Below are positions 7,132 through 14,015 of a stretch of 16,314 nt of DNA, piece after piece. The translations under genes and the position numbers were made by a program. The stretch comes from Deltaproteobacteria bacterium (lineage in GTDB: Bacteria; Desulfobacterota; Desulfomonilia; UBA1062). Positions within the stretch are counted from its first letter, which is position 1. Every line of letters starts with the position of its first letter. The stretch is taken from assembly GCA_023230665.1 (NCBI GenBank), contig JALNWY010000060.1:1-16314 (forward strand), in the 5' to 3' direction. The notes beneath the pieces are model-generated. The model ran no database searches and was not told where the DNA came from. It saw only the letters and a list, made by a program, of their open reading frames with translations.

Positions 7132-7178
7132 TTCTTTTTAGTTTTTGTGTTCTCTGCCAAAGACAGGGAGGTTTAGGT

Positions 7179-7670
7179 ATGAACATTTCAGGGATAGGGG
7201 TCATTCAGGCGCAACTGTATCAACAGCAGCAGTCCTCGCCGAAGATGCTCGAAGAAATCCTGCTGAACAAATACCTGAGGTCTTCCGCCTTTTCTCCGTA
7301 TGGAAAGGAGTCGCTGCGCGTGGAGATCAAGTTCACAGACGGCACCCGGATGACCATGGACTATGCATGGGAGGGCATGGCCCGCAAGACAGGATATGAG
7401 CTGAGCCGGTTCGGCGGCTTTACCTATGGCGCCGATCTCTTCAGCCCTGAAAACACGGCCCAGCGGATCCTCGACTTTGCCCGCTCTCTATGGGACGGCT
7501 CGGAGGAAAAGCTCGATATCCTGGCCCGCGCCATGGAAGAGGGCATGGGCCAGGCACTTGACACCCTGGGAAACATCCCTGCCTGGCTCGAGGCGATCAT
7601 CGGGAAAACCCGGGGACTGGTGCGCCAGGGCATCGAAAGCATGCGGGCAGAGATCCGGGGGACCGCATAG
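7179..7670 (+). CDS. Uncharacterised DUF5610-like protein
   Basis: The 163-residue soluble protein has no signal peptide or membrane segment. The N-terminal part is glutamine-rich (MNISGIGVIQAQLYQQQQ). Residues 45-60 form a strand pair (RVEIKFTDGTRMTMDY). Residues 92-155 form helices, RILDFARSLWDGSEEKL then a run with AMEEGMGQALDTLG and KTRGLVRQGIESM, which resemble the DUF5610 pattern of a phenylalanine/alanine helix, a G-Q/A-A--LG motif and a final helix. Function is unknown; the resemblance is from memory. The ATG at 7179 follows the site GGGAGG and is preferred to the GTG-like or TTG starts upstream. It is monocistronic and convergent with the PLP enzyme gene. Confidence 0.7.
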   Translation: MNISGIGVIQAQLYQQQQSSPKMLEEILLNKYLRSSAFSPYGKESLRVEIKFTDGTRMTMDYAWEGMARKTGYELSRFGGFTYGADLFSPENTAQRILDFARSLWDGSEEKLDILARAMEEGMGQALDTLGNIPAWLEAIIGKTRGLVRQGIESMRAEIRGTA

Positions 7671-7725
7671 GACAGAAAAAGTACGGCAGGACATTGCCGG
7701 GCTCGGGGTCCTGCATGGCACGAGC

Positions 7726-7747
7726 AGCCCGGCTCCGGCCCCGGGCT
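7726..7747. terminator. GC-rich hairpin between two convergent genes
   Basis: AGCCCGG (7726-7732) and CCGGGCT (7741-7747) form a 7-base-pair stem with an 8-base loop in the 75-base gap between converging genes, touching the stop codon of the minus-strand gene. No T-run follows, so if it ends transcription it does so weakly or with Rho. Confidence 0.3.
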
Positions 7748-8912
7748 ACCCCCGGTGTCCGGCCACTGCCGATTCCATCCGCTCCAAGGCCCTGATCAGG
7801 GTGCTGCGCTGACACCCGAAGTTCAGGCGCACAAAGCCGGGCGCTCCGAAATCCTTTCCATTCGACAGGCCTACCCCGTGGCGTTCGAAGAATGCTGCAG
7901 GGTCCTGCGTGCCGAGCTGCCGACAGTCGATCCAGGCCAGATAGGTGGCCTCCACGTGGCGCATGCTCAGGCACGGCGTCTGGGCCACGAAGGTCTCCAC
8001 CAGCTTTTTGTTGGTTCTCAGATAGTCGATCAGGGCCCGGTGCCAGGCTGCGCTGTCGCGGTAGGTCGCCAGGGCCGCGGTGTAGCCAAAGATGTTCATG
8101 TGGGGCACAATGCCTTCCATCACCTGCCGAAAACGCTCGCGCAGGCTGCTGTCCGGGATCACAGCAAGGGAAAAGCCCAGGCCCGGGATGTTGAAGGTCT
8201 TGCTGGGAGAAAGCAGGGTGATGCTCCTGCAGGCGATCTCCTCGTCGAGGGCCGCGATCGAGAGATGGGGCGCATCCGGTTCCAGGATCAGGCCGCAGTG
8301 GATCTCGTCCGAGCAGATGATCGCGCCCCGGCTCAGACAGATCCGGGCCAGGCGGAGCAGCTCTTCGCGGCCGAAGACCCGACCCGTGGGGTTCTGAGGG
8401 TTGCACAGCAGAAAGAGTCTGGTGCGCCCTGTCATGGCCTCCTCCATGCCGGCAAAGTCGAAGACATAGCGGCTGTGGTCGTCGATATGGGGCACCGTGA
8501 TCAGTGACCGGCCGGAAAGCCCCGGTGCTTGCAGAAAAGGCGGGTATACAGGCGTGGCGGTCATCACCGAGTCGCCTGTCTCGCCCACGGCCCGGCAGGA
8601 TGCGTTGAGGCCGGTCACCAGACCGGGCATCCATACCAGCCACTTCGGATCGATCCTCCAGTCGTGCTCGCGCTCCAGCATGTGCGCAACCACTTCCGGC
8701 AGCTCTTTTGGAGGCAGGCTATAGCCGAACACGCCGTGTCTCACGCGTTTCTTCAGGGCCGCGATCACAGCGGGCGGGGAGGTGAAGTCCATGTCTGCGA
8801 CCCACATGGGGATGATGTCCCGGCCCTGATACAGATCCCATTTGAGGCTTCCAGTGCCCTGACGATCGACCGGGGTGTCGAAATCGAATCGTGGTTGCCG
8901 TTTACTGGCCAT
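7746..8912 (-). CDS. PLP-dependent MalY/PatB-type aminotransferase or cystathionine beta-lyase
   Basis: The 388-residue fold-type I PLP enzyme shows the MalY/PatB signatures: FDFDTPVDRQGTGSLKWD near residues 9-26, IPMWVADMDF at 34-43, NPQNPTGR at 171-178, SDEIH at 201-205 and the PLP lysine K238 in SPSKTFNIPG. Members are C-S lyases acting on cystathionine or cysteine conjugates, forming thiol, pyruvate and ammonia; some are aminotransferases. The exact substrate cannot be read from sequence. It is cytoplasmic and intact. The ATG at 8912 has no Shine-Dalgarno site, but the conserved FDFDTP block begins at residue 9, so the start is right. A promoter whose -10 ends 11 bases before the ATG would make the mRNA nearly leaderless. 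Confidence 0.9.
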   Translation of the reverse strand: MASKRQPRFDFDTPVDRQGTGSLKWDLYQGRDIIPMWVADMDFTSPPAVIAALKKRVRHGVFGYSLPPKELPEVVAHMLEREHDWRIDPKWLVWMPGLVTGLNASCRAVGETGDSVMTATPVYPPFLQAPGLSGRSLITVPHIDDHSRYVFDFAGMEEAMTGRTRLFLLCNPQNPTGRVFGREELLRLARICLSRGAIICSDEIHCGLILEPDAPHLSIAALDEEIACRSITLLSPSKTFNIPGLGFSLAVIPDSSLRERFRQVMEGIVPHMNIFGYTAALATYRDSAAWHRALIDYLRTNKKLVETFVAQTPCLSMRHVEATYLAWIDCRQLGTQDPAAFFERHGVGLSNGKDFGAPGFVRLNFGCQRSTLIRALERMESAVAGHRG

Positions 8913-8922
8913 GACACAAACA

Positions 8923-8950
8923 GGTATATTCCGGCAGGCTGCAAAGTCAA
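8923..8950 (-). promoter_or_regulatory. Probable promoter of the MalY/PatB-type gene
   Basis: On the minus strand, TTGACT (8950-8945), a 16-base spacer, then TATACC (8928-8923). Transcription would begin about 4-6 bases before the ATG. A second TTGACTT box lies at 8964-8959 on the same strand. Confidence 0.45.
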
Positions 8951-8984
8951 GGATGAAAAGTCAAGCCGGCATGAGTGATTCTGC

Positions 8985-9013
8985 TTGACTTCATTTGCGC
9001 CGACATATTCTGT
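8985..9013 (+). promoter_or_regulatory. Possible promoter of the gene at 8995
   Basis: TTGACT at 8985-8990 is followed by TATTCT at 9006-9011 (spacing 15) or TTCTGT at 9008-9013 (spacing 17). If real, transcription would begin near 9018-9020, downstream of the first possible TTG codon, so translation would have to start later, for example at TTG 9019 or GTG 9037. Confidence 0.3.
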
Positions 9014-10002
9014 CTCTGTTGAGAAAAGTTGTACACGTGGAGTCGTTCATCCAGTTCGGCGGTTTTGGCGGCAGCGGTGCATACGAGGGAACCACAATCA
9101 CGCGGCTACAGGGCGACAAACAGATCGAGACGTCATCCATCAAGTTTACGGGCCCCGTTCTTTCCTGGGTTGCAGGCACGAGCGAGACAACTATCATCAC
9201 CCGCATAGACAAAGGCGTGATCTGGACCCTCGATACCAAAAAGAAGGCTTATGTCGAGGAGCCGCTCGCCGGTTTCGACATCAAGGATCTGGATGGCGGA
9301 CAGGATATGGGTGCGGACGATGAGGCCGATGAGGAGGATAAACCCCAGGCCAAGGTGACCAGGAGCGAATTTCAGGTGAAGAAGACCGGAGCAAAGCAGA
9401 GCATTAACGGGTTTGCCTGCGAGGAATATCTCATGACCTGGCTCGTCGAGCTCCAAGACCTGGAAACAAAGGAAAAAACCTCCAACACCATGAAGACCAA
9501 TCTCTGGACCACGCCCGAGACCCCTGCCATCAAAAAGCTCCAGTCCGAGCAGAAGGCCTTTTCGCAGGCCTACATGAAAAAGCTGGGCATCAAGGTCTCC
9601 CCTCATGAGATGCAGCAGTTCGGCATGGGAGCGTTCGCCATGGCCAGCCGTGCATCCGACGAGGAGCTGGCAAAGGGATTTGAGAAGTTCAAGAAAGAGA
9701 TGACCAAGGTCAAGGGCTTTCCCATCCGCACAGTGGTGAACTGGAGCGTGGCCGGCGACAGGCCGGCGGCCCCTGAGCCGCAAGAAAAACCGGGCGGAAT
9801 CTCCATCCCCACCGGGAAAGACGACCTGCTCGGCGGGCTGGGAGGCATGGTCTCCAAGGCCGTGTCCCAAAAGGCGTCCGACAGCGCCAGGCCCAATACG
9901 GATGCACCGTTCTTCTCGAGCACGACCGAGGTGAAGACCATATCCATCGACGCCCTTCCCGCAGGGACCTTTGATATCCCCTCAGGATACAAGAGGCAGT
10001 AG
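8995..10002 (+). CDS. DUF4412-like protein, N-terminus uncertain, no signal peptide visible
   Basis: The reading frame gives up to 335 residues and ends in tandem stops TAG TAA. The order FGGFGGSGAYEG, then EGTTITRLQGDK, then TTIITRIDKGVIWTLDTKKKAYVE, resembles secreted DUF4412-type proteins, in which a YEG-T--Y--GDK strand pair precedes an IIRLDK--V--LDP--K-Y-E strand. An acidic low-complexity stretch (DDEADEEDK) lies near residues 108-116. Such proteins normally have a signal peptide. Here the frame opens after a TGA at 8986, has no ATG before the conserved part, and offers only TTG 8995, TTG 9019 or GTG 9037, none with a clear ribosome site. Either the 5' end is damaged or the protein has become cytoplasmic. 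Function is unknown. It is transcribed away from the MalY/PatB gene. Confidence 0.6.
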   Translation: MRRHILSLLRKVVHVESFIQFGGFGGSGAYEGTTITRLQGDKQIETSSIKFTGPVLSWVAGTSETTIITRIDKGVIWTLDTKKKAYVEEPLAGFDIKDLDGGQDMGADDEADEEDKPQAKVTRSEFQVKKTGAKQSINGFACEEYLMTWLVELQDLETKEKTSNTMKTNLWTTPETPAIKKLQSEQKAFSQAYMKKLGIKVSPHEMQQFGMGAFAMASRASDEELAKGFEKFKKEMTKVKGFPIRTVVNWSVAGDRPAAPEPQEKPGGISIPTGKDDLLGGLGGMVSKAVSQKASDSARPNTDAPFFSSTTEVKTISIDALPAGTFDIPSGYKRQ

Positions 10003-10105
10003 TAAGCGCATCCGGCGATTTCGTACCACCCGGGGCAGCCGGTGGAACAGGGCGCTGTGCAGCCGTGGCATCCCCGGGGGTCAGGAGATCATAGAGTCAA
10101 GCCGT

Positions 10106-10130
10106 GGGGCCAGGGTGCAGCGCCCCTTTC
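10106..10130 (+). terminator. Weak hairpin in the convergent gap 10003-10141
   Basis: GGGGC (10106-10110) and GCCCC (10122-10126) pair around an 11-base loop and are followed by TTTC. It is the only hairpin near the end of the plus-strand gene. The stem is short and the T-run is minimal. Confidence 0.2.
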
Positions 10131-10141
10131 CCCACGATCGG

Positions 10142-11881
10142 CTAGAGCAGGGAGAACACGTTGCTTTTCAGGAGTGACTCGGCAAAGGATATCCGCTCTG
10201 AGAGCTCCCTGCCGATCTGCCCGAGCGATCCGGCCTGCTGTTCGACCGAGCTGATCGGCCCGCTTATGCGCTGCTCGAGCGCTGTCCTCACCTGTGTCTG
10301 AAACTGCGCGGCAAGGTCTTTTGCAAGGGTATTGATGACGCCCCGGAAGCTGTCGTCCAGGTTTGAGGACACGTTCACGGCATAGTTTTCCGGCTCGCCC
10401 GAAACCTCGACATTCAGGGAAAACCCGCTGATCCCGGAAAATACCTTTTCGGCCGCAGCGCTTAAGCCTGCGGCCTTCTCGGCCCGGCGGACCAGAAAAC
10501 GGGCCGATCTCACGGTCGCCGCCAGATCCGCATTCACTGACCGGCCCGAGACCGCGGCAGTGAGGCCCGTGTCCAGGATGCCCTGCTGCAGCTCCACGGG
10601 CAGGATCTCTTGGCCGAGATTCCTGGTGCCCAGGTCATAGCCTTCCAGACCGAGGCGCACCATGTCTTGCGGGCTTGATGGATCGACATGATCGAAGGTG
10701 CCCTCGAGACGGATGCCCTGGATTCCTTCGAGGTTTTCTCCCGAGAAGAGACAGGTCATGGGCAGGCCCAGGACATCCTGATCAGGGGTAAGATTCTGAA
10801 TCGTTCCCATGAGCGTTCTCCCGCGAGTGAGCACAGAGACCGCGGCCTTCCTGATCAGAAAATCGGGCGCCGGGGCATACTCCCTGAAACGCATGTCTAT
10901 CCCCTCGGAGCGGGGCGGCCGGAGTTCTTTCTGCTCCTCAGCCGTCAGGGTGCCGCGATCGAGCATGGGCCGTATCCTCTCGCGCCATCTGAGCGAGCGC
11001 TCCACCCACACCCCGGCCTGCTCGCCAAAGAGCATGGAGCTGATGTTGCCGATGCCTTCGGCGCTCGGGCCGTATTTTTGGGCGATCTGCCGGGCGTCCT
11101 GCACGGGCAGCTCAGAGAGCCGGTTCACCTGCGCGGTGATGGTTCTGTAGTCTTCCGAAAACCGCCGGTAGCTGTCCCTGAGCAGGTTCAGGTCGGCATT
11201 GATGTCGGAATACAGGTCCTTCACCTCGGTCCCTTTCCGCAGCAGGGCGCTGAAATCGCCCTTGCGCGCCTTGCTCAGCGCCTCGATGCGAGCCTGGTAT
11301 TCCTGCAGGCGGTCCTTGTCGGGAAGCTGCTCTATCCGCTGGTTCCAGAACTCGTTTTTGTTCTCGATCTCATTGCTCAGTGCGCGTGCGGAATTCACGG
11401 TTTTAAGGTTGGCCTCTTCAAGTGCCTGTCTGACGCTCTGGCTCGAGATGTCGGGCACCTCGAACCAGGAAGCCCTCTCTCCAGGGACAGGAGTCACCTC
11501 TTGAGCGGTCTTCCGGTAGACGCGCCCGGGGTGCTCTCGCATGGTTCCCAGCGCAATGTCCTCGACACTCATGTCCTCGATGACGATCTTGCGCATGAAG
11601 AGCTGCGCAGTGTTAAGCGTGAACGCCATCCTCTGGATGTCCAGGGCGTTTGTCTCGGGGTTGTCCGGGTTGGTCACCTGTATCCGCGAGACCACGAAGC
11701 CCAGAGGAGAGAAGGTGAGATCTGCATTGTCCACATTCACCTCGGCTCCTACCAGAAAGGCCGTTCCACGCTCGATTCCCCTTCGAACAAGGTCGTCCAC
11801 AAGCACGAGCCAGAAAAACACCAACAGGACCGTGATCACGACAAAGGCCAGGAGCCCTTTCCACCGTACCCACTTTCTCAT
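10142..11881 (-). CDS. TIGR03545 family protein, membrane-anchored, AsmA/DUF748-like architecture
   Basis: The 579-residue protein has a short basic N-terminus (MRKWVRWKG), a transmembrane segment at about 9-28, then a beta-rich region with VGAEVNVDNADLTFSPL and SRIQVTNPDNP, which resembles the start of AsmA/DUF748-type periplasmic bridge proteins. A long charged helical region at about 130-260 (EIENKNEFWNQRIEQLPDKD and following) looks like coiled coil, and amphipathic strands fill the C-terminal half. TIGR03545 proteins are uncharacterised and usually encoded beside TIGR03546, as here. Start ATG 11881 has GGGAGGG upstream and lies 10 bases after the TIGR03546 stop; the longer frame to 11956 overlaps that gene and is less likely. 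Envelope localisation is inferred from the anchor. Confidence 0.82.
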   Translation of the reverse strand: MRKWVRWKGLLAFVVITVLLVFFWLVLVDDLVRRGIERGTAFLVGAEVNVDNADLTFSPLGFVVSRIQVTNPDNPETNALDIQRMAFTLNTAQLFMRKIVIEDMSVEDIALGTMREHPGRVYRKTAQEVTPVPGERASWFEVPDISSQSVRQALEEANLKTVNSARALSNEIENKNEFWNQRIEQLPDKDRLQEYQARIEALSKARKGDFSALLRKGTEVKDLYSDINADLNLLRDSYRRFSEDYRTITAQVNRLSELPVQDARQIAQKYGPSAEGIGNISSMLFGEQAGVWVERSLRWRERIRPMLDRGTLTAEEQKELRPPRSEGIDMRFREYAPAPDFLIRKAAVSVLTRGRTLMGTIQNLTPDQDVLGLPMTCLFSGENLEGIQGIRLEGTFDHVDPSSPQDMVRLGLEGYDLGTRNLGQEILPVELQQGILDTGLTAAVSGRSVNADLAATVRSARFLVRRAEKAAGLSAAAEKVFSGISGFSLNVEVSGEPENYAVNVSSNLDDSFRGVINTLAKDLAAQFQTQVRTALEQRISGPISSVEQQAGSLGQIGRELSERISFAESLLKSNVFSLL

Positions 11882-11891
11882 ACCACCCTCC

Positions 11892-12404
11892 CTAGTGCCT
11901 GCCGGGAAGAGATGCATAGATCTTATAGAAGGTGCTCGCCCAGATAGCCTGCGCAAGTCTCGTCCTCTTCATCCATGCGAGAAAACGCGCGCGATACCGC
12001 ACAATGCCCGCCCTGGCGAGGAAGAACACAGGCAAAAACAGAACGAGCGAGACAACGAGGCTGCCCATGACGATCGTGTTGTTGAACCTCGCGATCCTGA
12101 AGATGGGCATGTTGTACATGGCTGTCCAGAGCCCTTCCAGAGGCTTGGCCGAGAGCAGGGAGAGCCCTGCTCCATGAAAAAGCGGGTCGAACAGATACGC
12201 CAGGCCCGAGAAGATCGCCAGCCCCAGCAGAAACGCGCTGAGATTGACGCGCAGGACGAGCACCAGAAGGAGCACGACAAGATTGTGCAGGCTCATGAGC
12301 GGGGTCAGGCCCGCGATCAGGGCAAGGGCGACTGCGAGGCTTATCTGTGAAGGGTCTGCCTCGGAGTTCAGGACATTGAGCACCTTTGCCAGGGTATAGA
12401 GCAT
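11892..12404 (-). CDS. TIGR03546 family integral membrane protein
   Basis: The 170-residue protein has four or so hydrophobic segments (about 20-35, 42-75, 110-135) and the family pattern LAVALALIAGLTPL-SLHNL near 23-42 with VLRVNLSAFLLG at 50-61 and a YLFDPLFH turn near 70-77, similar in style to DUF2062 proteins. TIGR03546 has no known function and is almost always paired with TIGR03545, encoded next in this operon. The ATG at 12404 has a near-perfect site, AGGAGGTG, 5-6 bases upstream, the strongest in the GC-rich part, so this is the first gene of the pair. No clear promoter was found in the 400 bases upstream, which hold a decayed gene on the other strand. Confidence 0.85.
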   Translation of the reverse strand: MLYTLAKVLNVLNSEADPSQISLAVALALIAGLTPLMSLHNLVVLLLVLVLRVNLSAFLLGLAIFSGLAYLFDPLFHGAGLSLLSAKPLEGLWTAMYNMPIFRIARFNNTIVMGSLVVSLVLFLPVFFLARAGIVRYRARFLAWMKRTRLAQAIWASTFYKIYASLPGRH

Positions 12405-12479
12405 GTTTCACCTCCTGTTTGAATCATCAACCCGTCGGACCGGACCGCCGGAAGATTCATGGTGTCGCACCCGTGGTTC

Positions 12480-12790
12480 GACCCCTTATCCGTTACCAGA
12501 ATACCGGGGATATTTCACTATGGATTTTCCTGCACGGCCTGGCTGATTATGCAGGCGTGTCCGCAAGATCCTACTCCGGGGATGAGATGTTTTCCGGGGC
12601 CGGTGCGCCTTCCCGGTGTGCGTACCCACTGCGCTGCACCTGATCCTGGAACACCCCTGTGCGAAAGAGCTGGACTTCACTCCGTGCAAGCTCGTCGTCA
12701 CCGGAGCCCGCTTATCGGAGAAGCCGGTCAAGACCGCGATTTCCCGCTGCCTGAAGATCACCACTGCCTCCGGCCTGTCCGAGGCCTGCC
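12480..12790 (+). pseudogene. Decayed AMP-dependent acyl-CoA ligase fragment
   Basis: Between two minus-strand operons the plus strand keeps pieces of an AMP-binding enzyme in two frames. From 12616 one frame reads CVPTALHLILEHPCAKELDF, then KLVVTGARLSEK and, near 12760-12786, ITTASGLSEA; this corresponds to the VPT-----L--HP----DLSSL--VVTGGA-L and GYG-SEA blocks of acyl/aryl-CoA ligases. Just upstream in another frame, 12543-12600, ADYAGVSARSYSGDEMF resembles the segment preceding VPT. A frameshift near 12600-12620, the loss of one glycine in VVTGGA and of the aromatic residue in GYG, and the absence of the P-loop-like TSGTTG motif and C-terminal domain show that it is dead. Its limits are approximate. 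Identification rests on motif order, not a search. Confidence 0.6.
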
Positions 12791-12805
12791 GGCGGATTGC
12801 TCTGC

Positions 12806-13132
12806 CTACCCCATTACCCATCGCAGCAGCGCCATCACGGCCACACCCCCTGCCACGGTCATGATCAGGCTTTTCGTACGCACAGCGATCAGCAGCACAG
12901 GGATAATGGCGACCATGGCAAGGTTCTCAGGGGGCAACGAGAGCCTGCCTTCGGGCATGGCGACCGCCTGCGCCAGCAGGGAGGACAGCACGGCGACAGG
13001 AACGAGCCCCAGCCAGCGCACGACCCTCCCGGGCAGGGCCATGCGGCTGAGCAGAACCAGGGGCGCGATGCGCGGGATGAGCGTGACGATCGCAGCACCG
13101 AGAATGATCAGGAATACCTGGGTCCGCATCAT
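12806..13132 (-). CDS. azlD: AzlD-like branched-chain amino acid transport subunit
   Basis: The 108-residue, almost wholly hydrophobic protein has the AzlD layout: a first helix ending VTLIPRIAPLVLLSR, a short loop with ALPGRVVRWLGLVPVAVLSSLLA, and two last helices around IAVRTKSLIMTVAGGVAVMALLRW. AzlD is the small partner of AzlC in a two-part exporter of branched-chain amino acids. The ATG at 13132 lies 3 bases after the azlC stop, so translation is probably coupled; a second ATG follows directly. Its ribosome site is weak, as is usual for coupled genes. The protein ends 20 bases past the decayed acyl-CoA ligase on the other strand. Confidence 0.88.
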   Translation of the reverse strand: MMRTQVFLIILGAAIVTLIPRIAPLVLLSRMALPGRVVRWLGLVPVAVLSSLLAQAVAMPEGRLSLPPENLAMVAIIPVLLIAVRTKSLIMTVAGGVAVMALLRWVMG

Positions 13133-13135
13133 ATC

Positions 13136-13903
13136 TTAAGCCACGCTTTCTTCCAGAACCATGCCCACGGTTGCAGCCATGAGCGTGGCTGCGATGATGG
13201 CCCAGCTCGGCGGAACGACCAGCGAGGCGCACAGGACAACCCCGCCTCCGACAGCTGCCGCAGTGACCGCGGGCATCCACGTGGGCCGGCTCTCGATCTG
13301 CAGGATCAGGAGCGCGGCAAACATGGCTGCAAGCGCAAAGTCAAACCCCAGGGTCCGGATGTCGGTGATTGCACTGCCCAGAACAGCGCCCATGGTGGTG
13401 CTCACGATCCAGGTGGCGTGAGACACGTTGTTGATGCCCAGAAACCATCCTGCTCCGGCGCGACCTCCCTGCCCGAGCCGGCTCGATGCAACAGCGAAGG
13501 TCTCGTCGGTGAGCTCGGATCCGATCAGGACGTTCTGCCACGGCCTCAAGTGGCGCACGTGGGGCGAGATGGCAGCGCTGTACAGGAGATGGCGCACATT
13601 GACCAGAAAGATCGTCACGATAATGGCCGAGGCCGGCACGCCCGCGGCGATGAGCCCGACCATGACAAACTGGGCTGAACCCGCATACAGGATCAGCGAC
13701 ATAAAGGCGACCTCAATCACCGTGACGCCGGCTGTCTTGGCGACCACCCCGAAGGCAAGCCCAATGGCAAGGTATCCCATGACCACGGGAACCGCATCTC
13801 TGACACCGTGGGCATATCCTCTGCCCGGCGGCTTGCTGCCAGCCTCGAAAAGCACCGGATTCATGATGTCCATATTGTGATCAGCCTGCCTGTGGTCTCT
13901 CAT
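13136..13903 (-). CDS. azlC: AzlC family branched-chain amino acid exporter subunit
   Basis: The 255-residue protein has several transmembrane helices and the AzlC markers: VPVVMGYLAIGLAFGVVAKTAG near the N-terminus, YAGSAQFVMVGLIAAG, LVNVRHLLYSAAISPHV and LTDETFAVA. With AzlD it exports branched-chain amino acids and in some bacteria azaleucine. The start is uncertain: ATG 13903 is used here, with ATG 13873 and 13864 as shorter choices and a GTG at 13930 as a longer one; none has a good ribosome site. The conserved region begins well after all of them (near residue 27 of this version), so the core protein is unaffected. It forms an operon with azlD. Confidence 0.88.
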   Translation of the reverse strand: MRDHRQADHNMDIMNPVLFEAGSKPPGRGYAHGVRDAVPVVMGYLAIGLAFGVVAKTAGVTVIEVAFMSLILYAGSAQFVMVGLIAAGVPASAIIVTIFLVNVRHLLYSAAISPHVRHLRPWQNVLIGSELTDETFAVASSRLGQGGRAGAGWFLGINNVSHATWIVSTTMGAVLGSAITDIRTLGFDFALAAMFAALLILQIESRPTWMPAVTAAAVGGGVVLCASLVVPPSWAIIAATLMAATVGMVLEESVA

Positions 13904-14015
13904 GTGCCCAGCTTTTTTTAAGAAGCACACTTATAGCACAAAACAGGTTTGGGGCCAGCGGGTTTTTGTGCCGGCGGAACGCGCGGCACCCCCGGCCGGC
14001 GGCAGGGGCATGATG

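Larger units (their letters stand above)
6705..7178. other. Gene-poor junction between the cas locus and the GC-rich chromosome
   Basis: No reading frame here has a recognisable product or a good ribosome site; frames of about 76 to 101 codons exist on both strands but overlap each other and the WYL remnant. The stretch holds a hairpin with A and T runs (6897-6930), a 13-base palindrome (7047-7059) and a promoter-like sequence (7098-7131). No CRISPR repeats, tRNA or transposase remnant were seen. Confidence 0.6.

Noticed and set aside
6267..7178. A CRISPR array expected near the cas operon
   Set aside because: I looked for regularly spaced direct repeats upstream of cas5 and throughout the window. 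Only short chance matches such as ATGGAAAAT twice near 6390-6412 were found, with no spacer-like periodicity.
7597..8643. A 348-codon minus-strand frame and other long frames over the PLP-enzyme gene
   Set aside because: The overlapping MalY/PatB-type frame has all family motifs; the other products are arginine/proline/glycine-rich and unrecognisable.
10071..10107. Direct repeat GCCGTGG in the gap after the DUF4412-like gene
   Set aside because: A 7-base repeat in GC-rich sequence is expected by chance.
10688..11947. A 419-codon open frame on the plus strand
   Set aside because: It is antisense to the TIGR03545 gene in GC-rich DNA, has no ribosome site and a histidine/arginine-rich product typical of a shadow frame.
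12459..13678. Plus-strand frames across azlC and azlD
   Set aside because: They are antisense to two clearly recognised membrane protein genes and have low-complexity, charged products. Only the part before 12790 showed protein-family similarity.
13968..13989. GTGCCG/CGGCAC hairpin as terminator of the SGNH-like gene
   Set aside because: On the minus strand the stem is followed by A residues instead of T residues, so it does not have the form of an intrinsic terminator.
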